Source: Balanoglossus misakiensis
Taxonomy: Eukaryota; Hemichordata
Assembly: GCA_040954595.2 (NCBI GenBank)
Contig: CM082583.2
Location: forward strand, 7,440,001 to 7,504,000
DNA length: 64,000 nt
Reading direction: 5' to 3'
In this document: in pieces, positions 38,501 to 50,049 of the stretch
How positions within the stretch are numbered: position 1 is the first letter of the stretch
Layout of the letters: each line of letters begins with the position of its first letter
Made by a program: the position numbers and the translations under genes
Notes under the pieces: model-generated
Databases searched by the model: none
The model's input: the letters and a program-made list of their open reading frames with translations, nothing else
Told to the model about the DNA's origin: nothing

Positions 38501-41500
38501 CAAGGTCACCTGAGAAAAATTGAACGACTCGGTTGACTTGTGTTTTTGCATTTGACAGTTTATATGAAAACAACATAGCACAGCATAACACAGCAACTAA
38601 ACACAACACAACAAGTATTCTGGGCCAGTGATGATCCAGGAATGAACTTACTTCAGATTCAGTCTCTGTGGGTACGAAATTTGGAGAAACCCAGCCTACA
38701 CCAACGCAGTCTGTTCCATTTCCACCACACACACCACAAGTATCATAAGTCTTGCCACTGAAATGAAAAAACAACAACAAATATTAACATTCAGACGAAA
38801 TAAATCTTGAAGAAATACCAAAGAAGCAAGTTGGTTGTATGCATCATAACAATGTGTTCGGAGGTTGGGATTAGGCGACATATTCTTTATATGCTTATAC
38901 GTCTTCAACAAGAACAAACTGTTTCCATTTTTAATATATCAGAGGTGTGTAGATATGTTTACATAGCATGAGTTCTATTTCCATTAAAAGCCACTCAGAT
39001 TCAGAGGTCTTGTTGGCTTGTTAACGTTTGACCAAGCTTTGTTTGCATGGTTAATGGAAGGGTAGTTATAATGTTGTTGCAATTGATAGCACATTTGTTA
39101 GACTCTTCCGATCAACAAAGGCACGATGTCATGCTGTTGTCCGTCGACCAAATTGATTTTTTCGATTCAATAAATTGTTGAATCAACAGGTAGTGTTACT
39201 TCATAATACATCGAATAGCTTCACCAGTTTTAATGGTCATAGCTGCTGTTGAAAATTGGTACTGACTGCAAGAGTGAACTTCGGTGAACATTTATACACA
39301 GAGTAATATTCTGATATTGTAGGTCCGTATAATTCACTGCGCGTGCGCTGTCGGTGCAGGAAAGGATCTATAGCGTTTAATAGGGAAATACTTTACCTGT
39401 TTGGAACACCATCGCATCCTGCACAGGACGTGTTGCTGACAACGCCATCGCAACCGCACGCATTCTTTCCCGCGTCGTCGGTAAGAGTTGTGTTGCCTCC
39501 GACACACACGCCACAGTCGTTCTCGTAGGCCTTGTCAAAACCTTGAAGAGAGGGATGCAAATTGGACGTCGAATTAGTCTTATTGACAAGTTGTCAACTC
39601 TACAAACCATGAAAAAGAAACGTTTGCATAAAACATATTTGCAACCAAGCAGGCCCCACAAGGTTTTTTTGTAATCAATCTCTAGAGCCCCGGGCCGATG
39701 AAGACAACACGTGGTTGAAAAGTTGGACATTGAATGCAGAGTCGTTTGCCAGTTTGTCCGCGCCTCGCCACAGACAGTGTCGCAGGACAATGGCAATCAT
39801 TGACACGTTGTTTAGTTGAACGATAAAAAACAAAATACACTTGTTGAACAAGGTAGAAATTCAAATGCCTTCAATTACCACGCGTTTTCAGTGGAATGTT
39901 GTAAATAATGCAATTTGCTTGTGGCACACACTCCGTTGTGTCGCACTGGCGAATTCAAAAGACCTGACCACGTTTTGTTTGTCCTGTCTGTTGTTTTGTC
40001 GTTTAAGTACAGTTATGACGCAATGTCGGAATGCTGGAGAAAAAAAAACCGCAGACGATTTTTGCAGAGATTAAGATACAGTACAGACACTATACAGGGT
40101 ATATAGAGAGACATTATAACTTGAACCACATTCTCAGCTTACCAGGTAGTACGCATGCTCCAGCGCAATCCATATATTTGCTTGCCGTGCTGTTAGACCC
40201 ATCTGAAGGCTCACAGAATCCGCAATCGTCTTCTATCCACCCACCGTCACAAATATCTCGGCAGTCCAGGCGGTTGTTGTTGGCGTTCTCTGCTCGTCCC
40301 GTAGCTCCTCCTGCGTATAAAAAAGACAGAAACGTGTAAAATTTACAAACACAACAATTCAGCAAAGAAAAAATCTTGACATGGAAGTTATTGGCAAAGG
40401 TTTCAGTTTGCTGAGAGCGAAGGTGACTATAATAGAAAACGTCTGAACATGAATAAATGGACTTTGTAGATAACATCGTTGATACATGATCTTGACTCAT
40501 TTCAGTGTTTGGAAAGAACACTCAACGGAGGTACTCAATAACTTATCACTTTGGTGATATGTCAACAGACACCAATTGGATAAAACTAAATACTACTGTT
40601 GGTAAATTGAAGTCAGTCTGTTTTTATAAGTAATTCGGTTGTGTGTTCTATCTAGATGTTCGATGTTTTCTACAAAAGCTTGTGTGATACAGAAAAGTAA
40701 ACATATCATAGTAGTGTAAGCTGCTGTCAAGGCTGAGCGATACAAATTACTTACTTACAAGTATGTATAATGTATGCTTAATGACAGGACTAAATAATCT
40801 TGATGAAAGCTTTCAATACGTAAGTCCATACTCACCAACACATTCGCCGCAATCATCAACAATCGCGGTCCCGTTGCAAGTTCCGTGGCAGTCCCAGGTG
40901 ATGCGATAATCGCTGGCTGCTTTGCACAGCCCACACTTGTCTTGACCGAAGGTGTCACTTCGTCCAGTTGTACCACCGACGCATTCGCTGCAGTCGTTGA
41001 TGTAGGCGGTGCCGTTGCACTGTCCAGCGCAGTCTTCTGTAGCGTCGCCGTTGCACACGCCGGCGCAGTCTTCACTAGCATCACCATTGCATTCATCAGC
41101 ACAGTCGATGATTCCAAGACACACTTCTGTCATAAGAAAACACAACCGCCTTTAATCAGGAGAGTTTAAATCATTCTGGCTTGAAACGTTGCAAAAATGC
41201 CTTCTTTTAACTCTCCGATTTTATTCTTTCTCTATAGTCTGCTGATGTGTGTTCAACAGGCTATTACTGTTACATGTATTTTGGGCATCATTGATTACTC
41301 TGTGGGGATTTTAGAAATTATCATCATATTAGCACAGTATCTTGTTTGTCGCCTTTTCTCGCACGTGCGTAAGGTCAGACACAACTGTCACGGCAAAGAA
41401 CATGACGGCAGGCCTGCGGATACATTCTTTGTTATGAAAGCAGGTGGCCAATAGACAGAATTTGCATATATCGGCATTCGGTTCGGAAGTCTTCAGAATT

Positions 41501-44500
41501 CTAGATGCTGCAATGACCAAATTAACACGCAACGTCTCGCCGCTTACGTGACATGACAGATCTCAATTAAACCTTCAAACTTCTATATCTAGACTCCACA
41601 TTTGTAAATATCCGTGGTCGAAATTTCGGTGATAACCGACGCTGCACATATCATGGTGAACAAGAAATTTCGGAAGGGAAATTTCAAATATGTTACCAAC
41701 AACAACGATGGTTATCTTTGTATATGAATATTCATGTATCCACACATACGTCAATTTGAAAGTCGTAGCCTAGAGCCGGGGGGGGGGGGGACTTTTGCTT
41801 GATGGGTGAACCAATTTGATCACGTTTCTCATTCGTGGACCTATTGAAATACGAGCAGACCTCTATTGTCAATGATAGACAGAAGACCATTTGCGCAAGC
41901 TGTACCTCCAGGTCAGATTCACAGAGTCTGATTATTTTTGTCATAATGGATTTTGTGTCCATTTGTTTTTAAAAACTACTAAGGGTATAAAGCATTCCTC
42001 AAATTCAGCAATCCAGAACACTAGTTCTCGCCGCCAGTTTTCGTGATATATATATATTGGTAAAACTGGTTCTCCAATTAAAAAAAAAAGATTGTTGAGC
42101 TTTTTATTTCAGAAATGCTTAATCTGATAATGACGTTGTTTCATCGGTCAGCATTTTGGTCGTTTTGAAAAGGAATGTGTGAACTGTGAAGACTTAATGT
42201 GGGATTGTTTCTTTACATGTAAAGTTGATGATGTACTCACATAGCCGTTCAGGGAATAGGCCTTTACAAGACATATGACGCTTACCTACATCCGATGATG
42301 ACAGCGAACTGTCCTGGGAGCTGTCTGACGCACTATCGGAGCCTGATAATGACGATTCTGATTGCTGGGTGGAATCTTCAACCGAGGAGTCCATGGACGT
42401 GCTGTCGTCAGGCATCTCGTCCGTTGTCGTGTCGTCTTCAGCAGTTGTCAGGTCTGAGTTTGTAGGTGCAACAGTTGTCACATCTGAAGCTGCAGCGGCA
42501 GCGACCGTCTGCGCAACGGTGGTCTGGTCTGAGACCAAAGCGGCAGAGGTTGTCTGACCTGTAGGCGCAACAGTGGTCTGGTCTGAGGCTAAAGGCGCTG
42601 ACGTCGTCTGTCCTGTTAAAGGCGCAGTGGCAGTCTGACCTGTAGGCGCCACGGTGGTCTGTTCAGAGGCTAAAGGCGCTGACGTCGTCTGACCTGTTAC
42701 AGGCGCAGTGGAAGTCTGACCTGCAGCCGCAACAGTGGTCTGGTCTGAGGCTAAAGGCGCTGACGTCGTCTGTCCTGTTACAGGCGCAGTGGTAGTCTGA
42801 CCTGCAGCCGCAACAGTGGTCTGGTCTGAGGCTAAAGGCGCTGACGTCGTCTGTCCTGTTACAGGCGCAGTGGTAGTCTGACCTGCAGCCGCAACAGTGG
42901 TCTGGTCTGAGGCTAAAGGCGCTGACGTCGTCTGTCCTGTTACAGGCGCAGTGGTAGTCTGACCTGCAGCTGCAACAGTGGTCTGTTCCGAGGCTAAAGG
43001 CGCTGACGTCGTCTGTCCTGTTACAGGCGCAGTGGTAGTCTGACCTGCAGCCGCAACAGTGGTCTGTTCCGAGGCTAAAGGCGCTGACGTCGTCTGACCT
43101 GTTACAGGCGCAGTGGTAGTCTGACCTGCAGCTGCAACAGTGGTCTGTTCCGAGGCTAAAGGCGCTGACGTCGTCTGTCCTGTTACAGGCGCAGTGGTAG
43201 TCTGACCTGCAGCTGCAACAGTTGTCTGTTCCGAGGCTAAAGGCGCTGACGTCGTCTGTCCTGTTACAGGCGCAGTGGTAGTCTGACCTGCAGCCGCAAC
43301 AGTGGTCTGGTCTGAGGCTAAAGGCGCTGACGTCGTCTGTCCTGTTACAGGCGCAGTGGTAGTCTGACCTGCAGCTGCAACAGTTGTCTGTTCCGAGGCT
43401 AAAGGCGCTGACGTCGTCTGTCCTGTTACAGGCGCAGTGGTAGTCTGACCTGCAGCCGCAACAGTGGTCTGGTCTGATCCCATGGGGAGGCTAGCGTCTG
43501 AATTTGAGTCTGAATTTGAACTATCGGATGGCATTTGTTGACTGTCGGAACTATCGGATGGCATTTGTTGACTATCGGAACTATCGGATGGCACTTGTTG
43601 ACTATCGGAACTATCGGATGGCATCTGTTGACTACCAGAACTATCAGATGGCACTTGTTGACTATCGGAACTATCGGATGGCATTTGTTGACTATCGGAA
43701 CTATCCGATGGCATTTGTTGACTACCAGAACTATCGGATGGCATTTGTTGACTATCGGAACTATCGGATGGCATCTGTTGACTATCGGAACTATCGGATG
43801 GCATTTGTTGACTGTCCGAACTATCGGATGGCATTTGTTGACTGTCCGAACTATCGGATGGCATCTGTTGACTGTCGGAACTATCGGATGGCATTTGTTG
43901 ACTGTCGGAACTATCGGATGGCACTTGTTGACTATCGGAACTATCGGATGGCATTTGTTGACTACCAGAACTATCGGATGGCATTTGTTGACTATCGGAA
44001 CTATCGGATGGCATCTGTTGGCTATCGGAACTATCGGATGGCATTTGTTGACTGTCCGAACTATCGGATGGCATCTGTTGACTGTCGGAACTATCGGATG
44101 GCATTTGTTGACTGTCCGAACTATCGGATGGCACTTGTTGACTGTCGGAACTATCGGATGACGTTAGCTGTGCGATCAGCTGACTTACGCTGTCAGATGG
44201 TAAACTAGAATCGGATTCTGACAGCTGACTGCTACCGCTCATTGAACCAACATTGCTTGAATGTGAATCCATTGAGTTACTGCTATCCGAATCCATTGAA
44301 TTCTCTGAAGATAGCTGAAGGCTTCCAGACGACATATCCGAAGCACTGTCAGATGGTACATTGCTGGATGCTATCGAACCTCCAGCATTACTGCTTTCTG
44401 AACCGAGTGAGCTCAGAATGGAACCTACCGACTGACTACTTTCCGAACCAAGCGAGCTTATTTGAGAGTCACTGCTCCCCGAGTCGGAAAGGCTGGAATC

Positions 44501-44578
44501 GGAGCTGGTCGCAGAACAGTTCGCCGCAAAACATGATATATAAATAAATAATAAAGCGGTGCTCCGGATGGGTGTCAT
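29151..44578 (-). CDS. Gene B: REJ-GAIN single-pass membrane protein with 10-aa and mucin-like 27-aa repeats
   Basis: Complete 27-exon gene, spliced CDS 6972 nt, about 2323 aa. I set the start at ATG 44578 (MTPIRSTALLFIYISCFAAN, a good signal peptide, A at -3). The open frame extends 54 nt upstream but only to a GTG, so it adds no Met. Exons 2-24 have the same lengths and phases as genes A and C, and the domain order is the same: Cys-rich, IPT/TIG, REJ, RRKR, GAIN/GPS, stalk, one helix, tail. Only exon 1 and the stalk and tail differ strongly. It lies about 4.7 kb upstream of gene A and 4.7 kb downstream of gene C. Larger introns (41127-42285, 36701-37818, 35596-36484, 38758-39396, 39542-40142, 40311-40835) hold no recognisable genes. 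The function is unknown; a surface receptor or adhesion role is inferred from the REJ/GAIN domains. Confidence 0.88.
29874..30207 (-). other. Gene B exons 25-26: variable stalk
   Basis: Phase 1-1 exons 30175-30207 (33 nt, VLPTTPNAAAT) and 29874-29933 (60 nt, GQSTAAVSLAATTAEVIVAP). They are Ala/Thr-rich, probably O-glycosylated, and share no alignable sequence with A. Exon 26 resembles exon 26 of C only in its T-A-E-V/A-V ending. Confidence 0.7.
30390..32076 (-). other. Gene B exons 20-24: furin-type site, GAIN domain, GPS-like motif
   Basis: Exons 31852-32076, 31457-31616, 31103-31276, 30766-30926, 30390-30614. Basic site SSSRRKRSYATT; helices DDARLLIDQINNFI and ESARVLLEQLQTIG; GPS-like CKYWDVDTSAWSTDGV to ECHATHLSEFSAFSS. 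The HLS cleavage triad and the two retained cysteines match gene A. Confidence 0.82.
32224..35595 (-). other. Gene B exons 10-19: REJ module
   Basis: Exons 35419-35595, 35024-35296, 34719-34908, 34401-34552, 33984-34216, 33660-33866, 33227-33464, 32946-33106, 32504-32689, 32224-32347. All REJ marks seen in gene A are present (PSCGDVRINGRRSTGSGART; GPDLELDGSLIDADTPYNFS; SVDPDDVAVDMTFSWICTQ; VADEDAYPLSYQIFRVKD). Exons 12-15 and 17 are almost identical to A and C, far closer than exons 8, 10 or 16. Confidence 0.85.
32466..32500. repeat. Short ACAGT pentanucleotide run beside a splice donor (gene B)
   Basis: Five to six copies of TACAG/ACAGT type sit directly after the donor of exon 18 (32503-32502). 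Its length is likely polymorphic. It is too short to say whether it affects splicing. Confidence 0.7.
36485..38509 (-). other. Gene B exons 6-9: IPT/TIG domain and following segment
   Basis: Exons 38365-38509, 38154-38228, 37819-37965, 36485-36700. VTLVGAGFTQGSTLSCIFED, SITCRTPALDLG and NYTITIRRDSDVPTNIGASL form the IPT/TIG signature. Exon 8 (DLNITSISSIEADLDTSVDY) is among the most diverged exons between paralogues, whereas exon 9 is close to A (GQFISDEEMEFDVPMPSISC). Confidence 0.78.
38046..38133. repeat. ATC/ACC trinucleotide microsatellite in gene B intron 7
   Basis: CACCACCATCATCATTATCA-type triplets over about 88 nt, immediately downstream (in transcription) of exon 7 of gene B. Confidence 0.88.
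38652..41126 (-). other. Gene B exons 2-5: Cys-rich CAGxCNG block
   Basis: Exons 40836-41126, 40143-40310, 39397-39541, 38652-38757, the same lengths as in gene A. Exon 2 begins EVCLGIIDCADECNGDASED after the phase-1 junction and is nearly identical to A beyond its first 20 residues. Exon 4 (FDKAYENDCGVCVGGNTTLT) and exon 5 (YDTCGVCGGNGTDCVGVGW) keep all cysteines. Confidence 0.85.
42519..43476. repeat. 81-bp coding repeat (27-aa Thr/Ala/Pro-rich unit), 11 copies plus a partial
   Basis: Units read S-D/E-QTTVAAAGQTTTAPVTG followed by QTTSAPLA. The copies nearest 42.5-42.7 kb are the most diverged (QTTVAPTGQTATAPL, then a shortened unit), while the central ones are nearly identical, as expected if amplification acts inside the array. 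About one third of residues are Thr or Ser, next to Pro and Ala, the usual setting for mucin-type O-glycans. Confidence 0.94.
43531..44160. repeat. 30-bp coding repeat (10-aa SDSQQMPSDS unit), 21 copies
   Basis: The 630-nt block divides exactly into 21 units of 30 bp. Unit variants are DSQQMP, DSQQVP and GSQQMP, and every unit keeps SDSS. Plus-strand open frames across it are repeat shadows. Confidence 0.95.
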
Positions 44579-44760
44579 TTTCGTATTTCTCCTAGCCTCG
44601 AAATTTAACCAACGTCCCCAGTATATATTCACAGCGTCCGTGGCAGAGAGACTCGGTCGGCTCGTGGCGGACGCGACGTCGACGCGTGCTGGAGCAAATG
44701 GGATAGTGCGCGCTCGCGACGCGTACGTCTTCTCTTGTTGGCAGGCTTGGAGACTCGTTG
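44579..44760 (-). promoter_or_regulatory. Putative CpG-rich promoter / 5' UTR of gene B
   Basis: Directly upstream of the ATG the local sequence turns CpG-dense (GGCGGACGCGACGTCGACGC at about 44662-44681, then GCGCGCTCGCGACGCGTACG), unlike the AT-rich surroundings. A TATATA string lies at about 44620-44628, some 45 nt from the ATG. The start site is not visible. Confidence 0.35.
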
Positions 44761-47410
44761 CGTAATCAGCTTCCTAGAGACAGCGAAGGCGGCCAATAGG
44801 AACGATTGCTGAGTAAATTTGTGTAAATAAATTTCTAATTTAGGTCTTAAACGTGACGTCGACATAAAATGGTAAAAGCGCATTAAATTGGATTCAACTA
44901 TGTCATTAAAGGGCGACCGATATTTGTCTTTATCCCGTTTTTAAAGACGTCATGTTAATGTAATCATTCAAAAAATCTTATTTGCTAAAAATGATTTTTT
45001 TCTGCGTCAAAATACCTGTGTTCAGTTTTCTAACTAGTCGGTTGTGCTGAAACGAAAGTCGAAATCAAACGTTGACAGATAATTTGGTACGCAGTTTAAA
45101 TATTTCACACGATTACATGTCAGATGTCAGGATATGTATTATCAATGTGACTGTGGCCAAAATTGCTTTGTCTAATCATATTTTCCCAATTGAATGTGCG
45201 TTCATTTATAACTATAATTCTAGAAATAATTTCTAATTTCTAGAAATGTAAATTATCCTAGGAATTTAGCTATATCCATATCAATATCGATGCGCGGAAC
45301 GACGGCGTGTTCGTGAGATGAGTAATATCCGCACATTTTACCGGTTGGTAGATCACGTGACTTTTTCTGCTATTACGACCACCAAGTTGCCCCAAGCATG
45401 GGAGTGCATTGTTTGTATCTGGTTGCGTGGCATCCATTGTTTTATGTTGCACAACACAAACCATGTCTTTGTCGCGTTTCTGCTGGCAACAGCCAGGGTC
45501 ATCACTTATTGAGGACTATTTAGTTGTGCTTCAGTCCTATTTCAGTATTTCAGCCCCTTATGCAAGTCCACATGGCTAAAGTGGTTATTAAAGTTGTAAT
45601 TGCGAGAAAATTACTTTTTTAGCTGATTTAGCACCCCGCTGGGGTTTGTCAATCAGTTTTGAGTCAGAGACGTAACAGTGGTGTCATTTTCCATCTACGC
45701 TCGCTGCTTCAGTTGGACCACAATTTTATCCAAGAACACAATAGAGTCCACTTTAGCAATGGGTGTGTAGTTTTCTAGTGGTGATTTTACGATTTCCGTC
45801 GATTTTGCTTCTGATGATTCTTCTGCTCAAACAGTGGCGGCGAAAAAAAATCATGACAGACAAGTAAAATGTCTATATTCACGGCAACTTCACAGACAAC
45901 CAAATAACGCACGTTCATTTACGTATGATAAAACTGAAATCTTTCCGTTGACTGAATACGAAGATCTCCAAAGCATTTCTTTGGCTGCGACGAAATGTTG
46001 TCCAAGTTTAATCCTGACCCCGGAGAAATGTCTTTTCTCTCTCTTCACATTCAATTGCTTACACTGAGTAAGCGTCCCTCAGGTGTAGTTTTAAAATTAG
46101 CAAGTAAAAAGATCTGCGATGAACACAGCCGATGAAATGCGAAGAGTTCCCACACGGTTGCACCTGAATCGCTATACTTCGGTCTACCTTGAAATCATTC
46201 ACTTCAGTCAATATCATCGTCTCTTAGAGATTCCTTCACTGGCAGTGCCGTTTTATGCCTTGAATTTCTATGTAGCAAGCAGAATACATTTGGATAGATA
46301 ACGCCATTTACAATCCAAAGTTATATTGATATTGGTATTAAATGAAAAAAATGCTAGTTGTCGTGTATGCAGGCTAACTTGGCAAGCAGAATGCAGGGTT
46401 TTTGGCATTTAAAAGAAATGCAATGTACTTGTATAAAGGGGATAATGATCTTGTCTCACCAGTGGGTTTGTTGCACCAGATGTGGGTCATATCAGCTTAG
46501 AGGCCACCGCGTATGCAGCGTCTGTCGATTTGTCTAAGGGAAAATATATAAATCAACATATTTACTCTTGCTTGTTCATAGATAATGATGTCAATCGTGT
46601 AGACCATTAATTGATTTTGCTACCGAAATTTGCCCTAAATTTCATTAAACCCAATATATGACATAGATTAACCTTGTAACTTTAATTCCGTGGCATTCTT
46701 TGCCCATTTTGTCACGAGGGAGTTGCATCTGGTAATAGCAGCATCACGGTCTGTCGACAAGTTTTGGAGTAAACACCTTCAAATCAATTACATGTAGTTT
46801 ACTCTTTCAAGTACGTACTGTTTCAAAGCGTTACTTTACAACGTTGTGCCTTCCAGTGCTCCTTAAATCAGAATATATTTGTACGCCGAAGATTCTTCAG
46901 AACGTCGAATAGACATGGTGTAATGGTTACCGAATTCGCCAAAGGCAGTTGTTGATCTGTTTCCAAGGGGATGTGGTTTGTTTTCTGTTGTGTGTCAGCC
47001 AGTGAATGGGCAAGGGCGTTTTTGCGTTGTGAGAAATGGAGCCGGCAATGAACCCACTGAATCTAAAATTCTTTTCAACGTCCCCTGCTCAATTTTATGC
47101 GTTATGATGAATAGAGCCATTGTCAATTTCTCTGTCTGATCATCCGCCGTTGGAATCTGATGATGATAATGGAAAGTGCAGTCTACGGGAATAGTAAACC
47201 AATTGGCGTGTTTTCTTTGGAAATTACGCAATCTGTTCTGCGCAAATGAGAGTAAAAAGTAGAAGGCAAACCTTTGCAGACCCTGCGTTTGAAATAGTGT
47301 GCTACCAATAATGGTGTGTTGACAGTTTTCCTTAATAGCAGCATGATTGGCCATATTGGCCATAGATACTAGTATAAGTGAGAATAAAATTGATTCTCTT
47401 GAATTACGAT

Positions 47411-47455
<45 letters not shown>

Positions 47456-49324
47456 GACGTTGACTTTGATGATGATGACGTGGCTTCTGCTTGTGGTTTT
47501 GATGGTGGTGGTGATGCTGATGATGATGGTGATGCATGTGGTGGTGGTGATGATGATGGTGGTCATGACGACATCGATCATTATTCTTGCAGACTGAAGA
47601 ACTTTCTGTATGAGGGCGCTCGGCGCTCTCGAAAGTTAGAGTCGCTGGAACGACTATAGTCTACCTCTCTCTTCATGTTGACACTCAGAAGTCTCTTATA
47701 AGCTATAAATATACAGCTACTAGTAGTTTTCAAATTGACAACATAATGACAATTCTGACAACCATATGTTTTTTCTGCTGCTTTTATTAACACATTCTAC
47801 AGACTACAGTATATAGTTAGTAAGTAAATACAAATATAAATCTAGAATAACATGACGACTGTCAACATACACGTGTTACACCATCCTGAGTGATAAACTC
47901 GATCTCCGTTACAACAGTCAACAGTCAATGATTAAGTTTACAGTCGACTGGTATTTTCATAGCATTAACTGCTCGTTTAGATTCGCTTGTCGAAATGAAC
48001 TAGTGTGTGTGTATTTGTGTGTTTGTGAATTTTCTCGGATTGTTTTTTTTCGTTTCAAATATGTCTATATACTTTTGTAATACTTGTAATAATTAGGCCT
48101 AGCTACCAAATTTCTAACACGCACATCAAAACGCAGAAGACCAAACAATAATGGACGGTATAAAGATTAACTCAACTGCACATGTCAAGTGACGTAGCGC
48201 TCCGGATCTCAGAAGGTCATAGATACATGTAGATCAAATTAGCCCGAATCCGTTCGAAACGTGCTTCTGGAAGTTGCAAACTCAGCTCAATTGGGCGGGG
48301 ACCAACCCACGTTCAGCATACATTTTTATTGGCGGGTTCATAACGAGATTTGATCAAAGACATGATTGCGTTTGTAAATTAGTCAGTCATAAATGACAGT
48401 GTATCATGTAAGGTTCTCTACAGGTTCCAATATGTAAATGTCCTAATACAAACTTGCTTGTCATAGGGGTGATACTTCACCCACGAACAAGATAGTCAAA
48501 CACTATTCTCTACTTAGAAATAAGTGTAAATGAGACAGCAATTTACCTAACATGTCCATCTGACTGTCAGCATACGATTACTGTGGGGAAAAACTCGAAT
48601 ATGGACATTGGACGGACACTGGCAGACACGCACACACAGACGTGCTGACATAGGACACCTGTGTCCAAGATGCGGCACACGGTGTCCAAAGTGGTTGTTT
48701 TTGAATCAAATCGTAAAATAATATACTTATAGTACAATAATATAAATGAATAAAATACATGACCACGATATATACCCTAGTAATGTGTACAAATTGAAAA
48801 CTATAGAGTAAATGGGACTAAATCATATCCACACGCGTAACACAAATACATATCTTAACGATAAACAGATCACTATGAACGCTGGACAAAAGAAAAAAAC
48901 GGCTCCAATATTGCACAGGAAGTAAAGTAAGAATTGCACTAGCAAGTAAGCGTAAGAGAAAAATGGTGGCAAATAAATAATATATCTATGAGGAAAAATA
49001 CCTTAGAATATATTGATTGATTTCTATTGGAAAACATTCTCGAATTTTGAGAAAAATTGTTGGAGCGAAATTTACCAGTTGCAGGACTAAAGAAACTCTA
49101 CAAGGCTATAAACATGGACTTTATCAGACATGAGCATTTCCTCACAGACAGTACAGCTCGACTGTCTATATGATTCGTTCTACGCCGCTGTCTGTCAAAT
49201 CCATGGAGTATGGAATGCACGCTGCCAAGTTTGGAAAGCCTATTCCAAAAGTATTTTCTATTCTAGCCAAGATCCTAAGAATCAAATGTCCCAGCGTTGT
49301 GTCCGTTTTGCTTCTTTTGTTTAT
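44761..49324. other. Intergenic region between genes B and C
   Basis: About 4.5 kb with no recognisable gene on either strand. Small frames (45.3-46.3 kb) lack domains and splice partners. It holds a (TTG)n and GAT/GGT-rich microsatellite at 47413-47566 and AT-rich unique DNA. The right end should include the 3' UTR of gene C; no nearby canonical AATAAA was found on the minus strand. Confidence 0.5.
47413..47566. repeat. Trinucleotide microsatellite (TTG)n followed by GAT/GGT-rich tract
   Basis: About fifteen uninterrupted TTG triplets (47413-47456), then an imperfect GATGATG / GGTGGTG stretch. It explains the Gln-, Leu-, Val- and Asn-rich open frames predicted here in several phases. Confidence 0.93.
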
Positions 49325-50049
49325 CTATGTGTGGTGAGTGGTCATCGTGCGAGACGCCGAGCTGGCGCGAGACTGGGGCAAGGCGGAATCTTCGGAAGTA
49401 CCGCCCACGGATACCACTGTTAATCCACTGCTTGGCCTGCTAGCTGACCGTGCACTGCCTCCTGGTCTTGAAGATGCAGATCCTAATTCCGAGGAGACGC
49501 TGCCGCTTGACCCTTGACCTCCAGAGCTACACGGGCGTTGTTGCGATGAGCTGCTTCCCTCCCCGCCTCTCTTCGTGAACAGCGAATCCTCGTACTTCGG
49601 CTCGGTTTTCATCGGTTGCACGCCTTGGCTTTTGAGGAACTCGGTGAATGTGGGGAACGTCTCCCTCAGCATCTCCTTGGTCGGGTTGGTCACAGCCGCC
49701 GTCGCCATGTCGGGTTCGCTCGATTGGCCGGCGGCCGCGCCCGGATGTTCCAGGTCCTGAACCACGGAGTAAGGATCAATAACGGCGGGTCTGTAGGCTG
49801 GTGTCACCTCTATCTGGTAGGACGGTTCATCTGCAATGGCGCTGCCAGGTCTACCCATGCCCGCGTTTTCGGCTGCCATTGGCCGCGGTGTAACAATATC
49901 GACGTCGATGTGTGCGTTTTCGATGTCCTTCACCGGTGCTTTTTTGACGTGTTTTACAACGATGAAGACGACGATGGCTATGAAGACGGCGATGACGAAA
50001 ACGCCGACGACAGCGCCGATGATCACTCCAATATTACTGTCGCTTGATG
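49325..50049 (-). other. Gene C exon 27: transmembrane helix and long cytoplasmic tail
   Basis: ASSDSN, then helix IGVIIGAVVGVFVIAVFIAI with KHVKK stop-transfer. The roughly 200-residue tail has PAYRPAVIDPYSVVQDLEHP (Tyr-based motif), a middle segment ETFPTFTEFLKSQGVQPMKT, a Ser/Gly-rich low-complexity part, and the C-terminal RPSSGLTVVS, EDSALPQSRASSAS, TTHHT block shared with gene B. Stop TAG at 49325. Confidence 0.88.

Larger units (their letters stand above)
42286..44578 (-). other. Gene B exon 1: signal peptide, acidic Ser repeats, mucin-like repeats
   Basis: 2293-nt exon, ending in phase 1 after SSSDV at G|GTAAGC, the same ending as gene A. After the signal peptide comes a Ser/Gly/Asp-rich stretch (SSDSSLSDSGSSDSQISSLG), then the 10-aa array (43531-44160), then the 27-aa Thr/Ala/Pro array (about 42519-43476). 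A final acidic Ser/Thr tail (DSTSMDSSVEDSTQQSESSL) follows. The first array resembles acidic phosphoserine repeats of dentin-type proteins in composition. The second has the Pro-Thr-Ser make-up of mucin O-glycosylation domains. Both comparisons are compositional, not homology claims. Confidence 0.87.

Noticed and set aside
43504-44208. Two plus-strand frames opposite the 30-bp repeat of gene B
   Set aside because: Same artefact: a 30-bp unit without stops in those frames. The minus strand has signal peptide, splice donor and downstream exons.
44579-44632. Upstream extension of gene B beginning at 44632
   Set aside because: The first codon there is GTG, not ATG. The ATG at 44578 has A at -3 and starts a proper signal peptide.
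47369-47597. Asn-, Leu-, Val- and Gln-rich open frames
   Set aside because: Pure by-products of the TTG and GAT/GGT microsatellite, open in several frames at once.
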